In this document: piece after piece, positions 41,501-52,395 of the stretch | How the letters are laid out: every line of letters begins with the position of its first letter | Numbering within the stretch: position 1 is the first letter of the stretch | NCBI GenBank assembly: GCA_013399855.1 | Contig: VXAY01007404.1 | Span: 440,931-504,930 of the forward strand | Direction: 5' to 3' | Origin: Oxyruncus cristatus | Taxonomy: Eukaryota; Chordata; Aves; Passeriformes; Cotingidae | DNA: 64,000 bases | The notes under the pieces: model-generated | Told to the model about the DNA's origin: nothing | Database searches by the model: none | The model's input: only the letters and a program-made list of their open reading frames with translations | Program-made: the position numbers and the translations under genes

Positions 41501-44500
41501 GAGTGCTCAGCTGCTTTCTACCAAACATGGGGCTCTGGCATTGAATTTTGGTAATTCCTACATATTTCAGGTAAAAGGACACACAACCAAGCAGAAGTAA
41601 TATTTCTGAATAACTTCATTTGAGGTATACTGGATATATCTATAGATGTTAGCTAAGTAAGATATTAAAGCTGGAGAGAAAATTGAAACATGCGAAGCAC
41701 CTGTCTTCTGGTTTCCAAAGCCCTGCTCAACAGCAGTGTGCACTAACCAGAAGGCAAGTTATCCTCTGAATGCCTCCCATGGACTGAAAGGCCCCTGGCT
41801 CAGCACAATTTGTGCCCCTTTCTCGTGCAGGTCTGACTCCATGTACAAATTCTCCCTTTCTTTCCTAGTCACCGCATGAAAACCAAGTCTTGCATTTGAA
41901 ACATCAGACTCTTCTAGTCTCTCACTTCTTGTCACTTACCACTCACCATGATTATTACTCTATTAAAGTCATCCTAGCCAAGATTTACTTTTTATTTTAA
42001 ATCCTTTTGTTTCTGCCTCTCTTCTCCACTTGCTTCTTGGCTCAAGAAGCTCCTTCGACTGAAAGAAAAAAATAGGTGATGAAGTTTAAAAATGTTGAGT
42101 CTGATTGTGCATTTTAATAATTTTATAGCACATAAAGTATTGAGGATACCTGCTCAGTTGGAGATACAAAAGCTAAGGCTACAAAGTACATAAGAGCTCT
42201 TGAAATAGGCAAAATTACCCTCTGAATGACTCACAGAGATTCTGGCTCAACAATATAATACAGTACAATTTACTTTTTACAATAGGCTTCTATGAAGTAA
42301 AATATCAAAAGAAATCTGCACAGAGAGGTCTGTTTGAGAGATAACATTGAGCAGAGAAGCAAAAGAGGCTCACACAGGTAACGAGAGGAGAATGACACAC
42401 GAAGATTATAGAGAGGGAAAAAGCTTGTCTAAAGATGCATAAACTGTTATTGCAGGTGACCTAAAGCAGTGGGGACAGAACTGACAGGTGAATAGGTAAT
42501 TCATTAATCTTCTGTGCAAACAGGAAAAGTTCTCAAATGAAGAAAGGGGAAAAAAGTGGGGCGGGACGTTCAGTGCCTCAGCTTCTCAGTGAGAAAGAAG
42601 GCTTCAATGTAGCCTACAAAGAGGAAGAATCATATTGTAGTAAGACAAAAAAAAATGGTTGGAAAAGGAAAGAAATTAATGAAAAGTTTAAAAATCAGAA
42701 CAGAAAATATGGAGAAATAAAAAAGTATATTTTGTCAGCTTCAAAGTTATCTAGGTGTCTGGCTTTCTTCTATCAAGGGCATTAGTCCAAAAGATAAGTA
42801 ATCTTGAAAACAATAAGAATTGACTGAATTAACATCATCTGAATTTTGGGGGTACTCTGAAGTCTTTAGCTATGTTGAATTTTTTACCCAATTTTCCACA
42901 GCTCTCACATCTTTTTGTTTTTTCTTTTCCCCTCTAAAACAATGCAGTACACTTGAAGAATAACTAGAATGTGAGGACCCCGGAGAAAAGTGTGTTGAAA
43001 TGGCAGCATGCATGAGTATTCAAGGTACCAAATAATAGTTAGGAACTTTTCAAAAGCTATTTCCCACATAGATACTTTACAAAAACCACCCAACAACACA
43101 GTGCAACCTGAACTTGACTTTTAAAAAGGCAAGTTTCAACACAGTTTCTATGTGCTGTTCCTGACTTTCTTATTAATGAATTTTTAGTCAAAGGGAATTA
43201 ATAATTAATAGGAATGTCCAAAGATATCTTAATTTGATTCCAAGGTAAGGACTACATTGAATGATAATGAAAGTATGAACAGTATTTTTCCCCTTTTATA
43301 GGATGAAATATATTGCATGTACCAAGTAGCAAGATAAGAGAAAGCAAATTTGTTTTAATGGATAATTATGCAAGTAATGGACAAAAATTATGCTCTGAAA
43401 CATCAAAAGGCAACTTGATTATGAAGAGTGTCAAGACCTAAGTCACAGATACTATGCAACTTTGATTGTTTTAATTTTTTTTTTAAACCTGATAATATTA
43501 TTTGATGTAGAATTATCAGAGAGGTCCAAAATAACACCTATTCTTTAAAAATAACTTTTAAGTCAAGAAGTTTTGGAGAATGCAGTACCAATAGCTAGAA
43601 AAAGCATTCTTTTTTTTAGAATTTGCTTCATTTATGACTCTCATAAAAAAATGATTCTATTAAAAAAGTGCAGAATTTGCAAACCTGATGGGATTTGTTG
43701 GACTAAACCTGGAAATTTTTATTCCACACCTTGAAACTCAACAGAAAAGAAAAGAAATCCTTTTTGAAAATCTTTGACATGAAGTTGATTACATAACACC
43801 TTTTATGGTGCCTGGATGACCTAATGTTCTGTTCCTATGCTGTTCTCAGTGCCTGAGAAGTGCTTACAAAGTTTAACGGAATCAAATAAGAACTGCATTT
43901 TCTTGATAAATTTTTTTTATGTATGAGAGATTGAAAAACGATATCAACCTTTAACATAATTGATAGAAAGAGTGAAGAAAAGATATGTTCTGGTAACATA
44001 GAAGAACAGCGAAATATTAAAATCAGGAGTAAGGGAGAAACAAGCCTCTGATCACTGAGACCTAAGCAGAACTGAAATTGAGGTTATTCCATTGCACTTT
44101 TCCACCTGACTTCCATCACAGTGGTGCCCGTAGTGCATGTATGTATGCAAGAGACTTTTTGTGTCCATGAATTTAAATTATACCTTTAAACTGGTAACTG
44201 GATTATGTATCCGAGCAGATTTTCTAGTTTATAATGAAAATTCTTAATATTGTTACAATTAATCATTCCATGCTTTATTTACCTTTTTGTGCTTTATGAA
44301 AAAAGAGAGAACAAATGGAGTTAATGAAAATTTAAAAAAAAAAAAAAAAAAACAAACAAAAAACCCCAGAGCAAAACAATTCTCCTTCCTTTATTTTTTT
44401 AATGTGAAGATACGGTTTCTTTAACTGCTTTTAAGGTACTGCTTTCTGGAATATTTATTTACTTCACAAATATAAGATTCATCAAAGAAAAACATTTACA

Positions 44501-47500
44501 CGTTATTTAATTCCGGTTTCCCATTGACATAGACTGCATGATTTCATTTAAGGGTTTTTCTGATTTATCTCATCTTGTGTGGAATATTAATTCTAAAGCT
44601 AAATCCAGCAGTTTAACAATAGGTTAAATTCTAGCAAAGAGCACCCTGTTAAAAGAAATGTTGAAGCTTTTTTTTAATCTCATGTGTGGAGGAATTAAAT
44701 CTCCCCCAAAACCATGGTAACAGTACATTTGTTGCACCATTCATTTTAATATATGCAAAGAATAATTCTGAATGAATGGAATAAAAAGGACCTAAATCCT
44801 GAAAAGAGTTTTGGAGCATTTCATGAAGTGTCATCCTGAAAATCATTTGGCAAACAGATTCAAGTGTGAAGCACAGAATGTGGTCCTTTACATCGTTATG
44901 CTGACAAGTGGTTCTTCAGTACTGAGTGGTACCCTGCAGAGACAAAAATGTTCCAGTAGGATTTGCCCAGTGAATCAAACACCTTGTAATTGGATTTGCT
45001 ACTTCCCTACAATAAAAAGCAAATGCCAGAAGGCAAGATTCTCTGTTTTTACTGTGTACATATGTTAGTCTTTTAAATCAGCAAAATATTTAACCTAAAA
45101 TACAAGGGTTTAGTCATAATTTTCTATAGGGCAAACTATCTTAAAAATAAATAATAGTCACAGTTGAGGAAACCTACAATTAAAGCTAAATGTTTGTTTA
45201 TTTTTAATGTAGAGAGTGCAGTTTACCACATCTACTGACATAACTGAATCTTTTAACATCTCAACATCTGTTTATCAAATCAATTACCAAATCAGAATAA
45301 AATTCCTGAAGCTAATGAATGTCTGCTGAAAACGAACATAATTTTTCATAAAGTTAAGTCCCAAGGTAAGCATTTCAATTTTTCTTTAGTTAGGAAGCAT
45401 CTGGACTGACATAAGAAACAGCTGTATGGCAAAAAGTCTGTGTAAAAGGATGAAATATAATCATTAATTTACCAGTGTTTAGACAAGAAGAATAGATATT
45501 CCTCCATCATTTTTCTTCCCTACAAGTAGAAATATCTGTGTCTAGTCTATGAAACTATTCACCAAATAACTTCATTCTTTATCTAATAACATGTGGAAAA
45601 CTATGCTTCCAGAAGGAGAGAAGATGCCACACCAACCAGGGAGCAATTCTAAGGTTTAATTGCCTCTGAGGAAATCTGCTGCACCTGTGTGACATTTTTG
45701 GTGATACCTGCTGGTCTCTTTTGGGGATTTCAGTAGACTCAAAGAGAAAAGATAAAAAAAAAAAAAAAAGATAAAAAAAAAAAGGCCTTATTTTTCTTTA
45801 TTAGTTTCTGATATTGCAGATTTAATTTTGATATTATCCGAAAAACAGTAGCACAAGCATTCACAGAGGAAGTTTACAGAAATATTTGCTTGATCTCTAC
45901 ACAGTGTTTACCTTAACCAGCATTTCCAAACGTCACCTCTGCAAAGCAAAAGCTGTTTGACAGAGTTCTACCCACCAGAAGTTTATCCTTACACATGCTC
46001 TATTTTGTTGGTGGGAATGGTGTGAGTGACTTTTTCTTTGTACCCAGGGACTCTTTAGGGGAGTTGGTTTGTCTTTTCCAGGTTCTTTCTCAAGGAGCAA
46101 AGAAATTACAATGAGAAGACTTGGGTCTCCTTCTGTCTTGGGCATGACTGAAATTTTTGAGGCTGCACTTTCAGGTCTATGATTGATACTTTCAGGTAAT
46201 ATGATTGATAACAGTGAGGGAAATAATGATTTCATGTTTCCATAATCATGAGAGTTTTTGTTTACAGAGTCACATCAATGGCAGCAGTCCCCTAAGGGAA
46301 GTCACACATAAGAATTCCAAACCATACACAGAAATATTGAGCTGGTCCCAGCTACATACATCTCCAACAAACTTAAAGATCAGCAAGCAATTCCTCAGTT
46401 CTAAAAATACTGGTGGAACAGGGTTGCAAAAGGCAAGAGACTGGCTGCCTCCTCTTGTATGCTCACAGCCATCAGGACATAGGTATTGTGCAGCCAGTGT
46501 TATATGACAAAGTTTAAATGTAATAGAATAGCACGAAAAGTCACTCATTCAATTCATAAAAAGGTTTATTTCTCAGTGTTGGTTTACTCAAGTCTATTGG
46601 TGATTAATATACTTCCACCGAGGAAATGAGAACTACCAATGATACTGTGGAATGAGGTTGAAGAACATACAATATGTGACCATATCCTCTATACTACCTA
46701 CTTTGGCTCGTAGGCTAAACAGGGAACAGATCTACTACTTGTTTTCTTTACTCACTGCAGGAAATCTCATCCTTCACCTTAGACCCTTTTCTCCTCTTTT
46801 TAAAAAAATCTCCTCCCTTTCCCCAGAATTGCCATAGGTTTTTAATTGGAGACATAGGATTTCTAGAAATAAATATTACTATTTGATATTGCAAAACAAT
46901 GTTAGCCACATTGATAACATCTAAGTAATTGGTCTCCATGTAAGTGAAGTTCTGGGTGACTAGTAGAGACACATGCAACCATACTGTGTTAATATGCACG
47001 ACCACTCAACATGGTCAAATGTCACATCAAGAAGACACCTCTCAAGATTAAGTAGAAGCTTTTAAAATAGCTAGTTCTGCAACAGACTAACAAGACAATT
47101 GTTGAGTTACCTGTAATTAATTGATTGAAGACATTATTACATTTAGATGTTAGTTCTGATGACCACAGTATAATTAAATTCAGAATACTTGTTAGATGCA
47201 GCAGACAAAATTTAAGAAAAAAAAATGTGACACACCAGAAAGTCAAAACAGACTAAATTAAAATATTTAGACTCAATAAAAATAATAGCTAAACCTAAAA
47301 TAATATTAAACAGCAGAATAACCATAAAGAGAAGAAATCAGGCAGGTAAACATAAGCTGAGAGGTTTGTGGTAAAGGTGACCTGAGCTACAGGAGGACTG
47401 GTATCAATTTTAGCTACCCACAAAAATCAATTAATCAGTCAGTTGATCACACAATACTTATGCATGGCATACAACAACTGTGATTACATTTAGTAAAAAT

Positions 47501-50500
47501 TAAGTTCAAATAACAAAATTAATTCTTGTTAATTTTTGTCCTTTCTTCTCATTGTTGCTTTTTGTCAAGTTGGGCAAATATTACTGTCATGATAGTGACT
47601 TCTAGCTGGAGCTAGGCATGCCATACTTATTCCTTAGTAGTTTAGTATGTTTTTTTCTAGTGTCTCCAAATAAAATATTTAAAATACAGAAGAATGGAAA
47701 ACTTACTTTAAAAAAACCTTGGCATTGATTGCAAAAACTCAAATCACAGACAAAATCAATGAAAAAGATAATGCAGAATTTTAACATATGAAATCTGCAA
47801 GAATTGTTTCCCTAATCTATGTGAACTTCAGCAACAGTAAGAAGCAGCAAGAATAGGATTAAGCCCATTACTTTGCACACTCTGGAAGATTTTATCATTG
47901 TTCTGTAAGATTATAAAACAAATATAAACAAACACCCCTCCCATAATGTATACATAATTACATTATTTGATATATATGTTATTAAATATTGTCTTTGAGA
48001 ATTACAGAAGTAATATAGCCTATGTGAAAAGCCTGAACTCATCAAAGAAAATGAGTCTATACATAGTGTTTCCTGTAAAGAAAATAGAGCAGTAGCACTA
48101 TAATACACTAGAATCATCAGTAATCAGTCATATAAAATACAAAATACAGGACAAATAGGTGGTAGCAGTACGAATGAGCAAGTCTTTAGTGGAGAAATCA
48201 GAAGGTTTCTAACTATTCAAGGTTTTTTATAACATGGTAATCTGTAGGGGTTAGTTACAAATACCCTTTCTTCTCTATCTTTTTCTTATTAAGTGAAAAT
48301 TAAAGATAGTAACATACAGGGGAGACAAATTTAACTACAATCATAATCACACGGATGCATGAAACAGAACACGTGACTGAAACAACATCATCTTAGGGAT
48401 CTTCTTGAGATAAGAAATGTTTCAGAAGCTGCATATCAGTGAATTAGATTGGCTTACATGAATTTTTCCACTTGTTTGCTTGATGTTATGAAAACTAGCA
48501 AAGACAATACCAAATTCCACAAAAGGAATGTCTTTCAGTCTGGCATTTTTATTTCTGTTGAGTACTTTCAAGGACAGAGAGATTTGTTTTTCTCAGGAGT
48601 CACTGTTTCAAAATTCAGATGTAAATAGGATCATGCACATATACAGGATGGTCCTAATGGTGTCAAGTTAAGGAATATCTACCGCATCCCTTGTAACCAT
48701 ATTTCAGTGTTTTGCTACTCTTAATTAAAAGGCTTTACTTATATCAAATTATGGGGGGTTCGGTACAAAATTAAATTTGGTTTTCCTATTTTTCAACTAA
48801 CAGAATTGGAACAGAATTTTTTGTCGTCTTCACTGTAATCTGCTATTTGGGGTGGTTTTAGTGCTTTAGAAAGTTGCTTTTTGTCTTCACCTTTAGTCTT
48901 TTGTTTTCTCTACCAACAAATATTTAACTTCCCTGTATCCAAGCAGCAGGATCTATTTTTTAGGCCTCTTACTCTTCCTACTGCTTTTCTTGCAATGCTG
49001 GGCAGTAACAGGTATTATTTCAAATGGAGAAAGGATGTCACTTGGTGATGATTCCAGAACAAACCCAACAAAGGACTCCTCAACTTTGTACCAAGAGGGT
49101 AAATCTTAAGTCTACAGGAAAGTCATCATTTTCATTGGGTATGAAAGGAAGATGCTCCTTTAAAAGTTATAACAACTGAAACTGATATTCTCATTACTCT
49201 GTTCTAAGTATCAGTCTTTATTATTGCAATCCACTGCATGTGTACAGGCATACGTCCTGAAGAATAGGAGCAGAAGAGTGGTTCCCATTTCTCTCTTTCC
49301 CTTGGGAAATCATTATTGACAAATCATTTCTTCATCTCTGAAAATATATTTGTCCTTTTTTTTTCAATTAGATATTATTCTACTAAAAAATCTACTTGTG
49401 CATACCACTATAGCAATCAAAATCTCAATGCTTTCCTGAATCCTCCCTTCTACTGAATATTATAATTGAAACACAGAGTAAAAGGTCATTTTGTTTACAA
49501 AGTCCTTAACAAATGAGTGTAAAACAAGAGACAACTGATGGATAGGGAAAGACAGGGAAGAACAAGGGAATAATGAGACAATACTAGTCATCTTAAACAC
49601 TGTGAGCATTTTTCTATATTTAACTGTGCAACACTGAAATTTAGATTTGTAAGAAAAGACTAGAAATAGAGGAGAAAATAAGATATTATTTTCTGGATAT
49701 TTTGTGAGAGCCACTTTTGAGAGTTAGCTACAATCAGTGGAACAGAGAGAAGATGTTTATTTCACAAGGGAACAATTGGATTTATAAAGAATGGCAACAT
49801 GTGTTGGCCAGAGGCTGGAGCCAGTGTCTCAGTGCCAAATGAGTAGGAAGATGTTGGAAGCAAACATGCTTTGAAAGGTCGTGAAAGTAAAGGCAAACTG
49901 AGTATGTTTGATATAACAGAGATACATATAGCTCTCAGTTCCATTATGTAACTTTATGTTTTTTTACAGAAATTTGCCTACAGTCTGTGTTTTTAAGTCA
50001 AAGTCTTTTTATGCAGAAGTGTGCAACATGTTAAAATCTAAAAATGTTTATTCATCCTTAGTTTGTCTGAGAAGTGATACTTGAATTCATGTAACACGGG
50101 CTATTAATATACATTAGGAAAAAGGAGACACCAAAATAGACCAAAATACTAATTGTATTCTTTATGCTGTTCATTTCTAACTGTTGACCACATTGCAAAA
50201 AGGTGGCCAACAACAGACCTGCGTAGCCATATTCTGTACCCTCTCTATGTTGCTGTGTATACATGGTGTCTTCAGATGAATTCGATAATGACTGTTTGAC
50301 ATTCACTCTGCATGAAATACTGCACAACAAACCTGAAATACCTTGTTGAACTATATGGACAATGACACAAGAAGCATCCAAAACAACAACAAAAGGGTAG
50401 CCAGAAGTATTTTTTATGGCCCAGACTGAACAGCTGCCTCTTCATATTGAAGTACATTTTTTTATGATTGCTCAGAAAAGTCTCTTTGACTATTCAGCTT

Positions 50501-50828
50501 TCATTGTTTGAGTTGTTTGTCCTTTGGTATGTGCTGCAATAAAATGGATGCTCATTTTCAAGGTTAGTTTATGTGCAGATTACTGCTTAGTGTTAAGTAT
50601 ACCCTTTTCATAGAGTCTCTCCAAGGTCTTTAGGCCTTTTAAGCCTCACTCAAGCTTTATTTCTGAGCCAAGTTGAGTTTTGTTGGCCTTGTTTTCCATG
50701 TCACAAATATTATTCTTTGAGCTGTAGGAAAATAAGCAGTTTTCCACAGGAAACTGAAACTAGAGAGTACCCAAGTTACATTCCTTCTATTCAAGTCTCA
50801 TTTTACACTGTTACAGCTTTACAGTCCA

Positions 50829-50970
50829 ATATATATATATGCAGATTACATTTTAACAAACTGTTGTCCAACTTCATATAAAATTATATATATAAATTAT
50901 ATATATATAATATGTATAACTATATATATAATATATTATATATATATACATATAAAATCATATATTCTTG
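50829..50970. repeat. AT dinucleotide-rich, self-complementary tract
   Basis: Runs of (AT)n, ATATATATAA and AATATATTATAT make up most of 50875-50970, with a shorter (AT)n at 50829-50840. The tract can fold into hairpins and is probably polymorphic. Confidence 0.9.
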
Positions 50971-51774
50971 GAAGATAATAAATAGTTTTCTGTATTATCT
51001 CTCTTTTTAAGCAATTATTATGTTTCTCTTTGGATAAGGATGGGTATTTATAACATTATTATTTAAATCATTAACTTAAAACACATACATTTGTATTTTA
51101 TCCTGGACAACTAGACTTCTTGATTTTTCAGGCCTAAGGAAAATAAATCTAAATATTTCTTTCCAGTGTGCTGTACAAACTGACTGGCATATGACAAATT
51201 CATAAGCCAGACTGGTCCTGTAGAAAATATTATTCTTTAAGGTTAAAACATTGAAAAGAATGTCTAATGCCATTGCCAAATAGGGTTTTAAGACTTGAAA
51301 TGGGTATGGTAAGTATTTTCAAAATTTTCCATTTTTCCTTATGTAAGATGCTATTCTTACCTGAGCAGTGCATTATATTTAAAATTCGGAGTTTTCTTCG
51401 TTCTACCAAAAGTCAGTAACAGCTTATAATTTGTGAAAAGCCTTCATTTTCTGAAAGTGTATTTTGTGCCTCTGAAACTAACTGCAGAAAACTACATCTT
51501 TCAAGATACATTTGCCCTTTGACTATTTAATTGCAGACAATAATGTCAGAGGTGGTAAAATCAGTTAAGACAATTTCTATCAGCTAGGAAGGAGAAAGGT
51601 ATAGATTTTTTCACTTCTTCATGATGCCCTACCACTTTTGGCATTTTTGCAGGCATTTTGTTGAGCTCAGAAAGTGGGTAAGAAGAGGTTAAACAAATAT
51701 CTGCACTGCTCTGTTTCAGCTGCCAGACATCAGGGACACTAAGGCTAGATGTTCACCCTTCAGGCAGTTCTGTG

Positions 51775-51900
51775 ACTGCAGCTCATTTTGAGCCCTGCCT
51801 AACCAGAAACGTACAATTATTCCAATCAAATTATTCCTGGGCTACACAATGCAATTACCCAGCTTAATTTGAAAGATGAATTAATTGAAGGATGATTTTC
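51775..51900. promoter_or_regulatory. Candidate upstream regulatory block rich in homeodomain-type cores
   Basis: Just before the T-run at 51902, several AATTA/TAATT/ATTAATT cores occur close together (CAATTACCCAGCTTAATTTG, GAATTAATTGAAGGATG) about 300 bases upstream of the CDH19 start codon. The block looks non-repetitive. AT-rich DNA produces such cores by chance. Confidence 0.2.
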
Positions 51901-52103
51901 CTTTTTTTTTTTTTTTTTTTTGCATAGAAACTCCCTGCATTAGATATTCAGAAAAGAGAGTTGAGCACTTGACTTTCATGCCAGAGATTCTGAAAGAATA
52001 TCTGTTTTAAACAGGAGCAGACTTTGTTTCAACTCTTTCCTTTTAAAAGAGAAGAGGAGGTTTTTAACACTGCAAATCAGCTCTTACATTAGCACAGAAT
52101 CAA

Positions 52104-52113
52104 TATATAAAAG
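52104..52113 (+). promoter_or_regulatory. TATA-like box upstream of the CDH19 start codon
   Basis: A TATATAAAAG sequence lies 94 bases before the ATG. If used, transcription would begin near 52134-52145 and the leader would run straight into the first coding exon with no intron. The competing model is the usual type II cadherin arrangement, where a non-coding exon lies farther upstream and splices to the acceptor at 52167-52168. Both could operate. This is motif reading only. Confidence 0.3.
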
Positions 52114-52119
52114 TGGAAA

Positions 52120-52139
52120 GACAAAAGTAATACTTTGTC
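52120..52139. promoter_or_regulatory. Inverted SOX-like motif pair
   Basis: GACAAAAGTA is followed almost immediately by TACTTTGTC, its imperfect reverse complement. This gives two head-to-head SOX-like half-sites (ACAAAA and CTTTGTC) in 20 bases, directly 3' of the TATA-like box. SoxE proteins such as SOX10 bind paired inverted sites, and CDH19 is a known neural crest/Schwann gene, so the placement is suggestive. Neither half-site is a perfect consensus. A better single SOX match (CTTTGTT) occurs at 52022-52028. Confidence 0.25.
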
Positions 52140-52168
52140 AATTTTTATTTTTTTTTCCTTTTTCACAG

Positions 52169-52197
52169 ATTAAAATTGATCGAAAGAAGCTTTCGGC
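52169..52197 (+). other. CDH19: CDH19 5' untranslated stretch of the first coding exon
   Basis: A strong pyrimidine tract ending in CACAG (AG at 52167-52168) makes 52169 a good exon start, implying an upstream non-coding exon that I could not locate. The 29 bases to the ATG contain no other ATG. The start context has G at -3 and A at +4, which is adequate for initiation. Confidence 0.55.
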
Positions 52198-52395
52198 ATG
52201 AATTTCTCTGCATTGCTACCTCTCATGGTCATGCTGGTTCAGCTGTGGCCTTACTCCCTCAGCACGCAGAACCGCAGCGCTCAAAACACAGATCTGTCTT
52301 TCATGGCAGTTCGAAGAGTGAAACGTGGCTGGCTATGGGAGCCACTTTTTGCAACTGAGGAACAGATTTCACTGAGTCCTGTTTATATTGGACAG
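52198..52395 (+). CDS. CDH19: CDH19 first coding exon: signal peptide, prodomain, start of EC1
   Basis: This exon encodes residues 1-66. Residues 1-22 form a hydrophobic secretion signal (L/M/V-rich, W17). Residues 23-43 are a very short prodomain ending in the furin site RVKR at 40-43, with a further Arg at 39. The mature protein would start at G44, followed by W45 and W47, the Trp2/Trp4 pair that type II cadherins insert into the partner's EC1 pocket in the strand-swapped adhesive dimer. E54 corresponds to the calcium-ligand Glu11 of mature cadherins. The exon ends in phase 0 at GACAG|GTATGA, a good donor. The ATG was chosen because it begins the signal peptide and places the furin site at the same distance as in human CDH19 as I recall it. 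There is a possible N-glycosylation site in the prodomain (N25-R-S). Confidence 0.95.

Larger units (their letters stand above)
35476..52103. other. Intergenic DNA upstream of CDH19
   Basis: About 16.6 kb of AT-rich DNA with no recognisable exon, CR1 or LTR. It includes A-rich runs (about 36785-36802, 44334-44352 and 45757-45783), one single N at 38520, an AT dinucleotide region (50829-50970) and a 20-base T-run at 51902-51921. An upstream non-coding CDH19 exon and its promoter probably lie here or farther left, but I cannot point to them. Confidence 0.65.
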
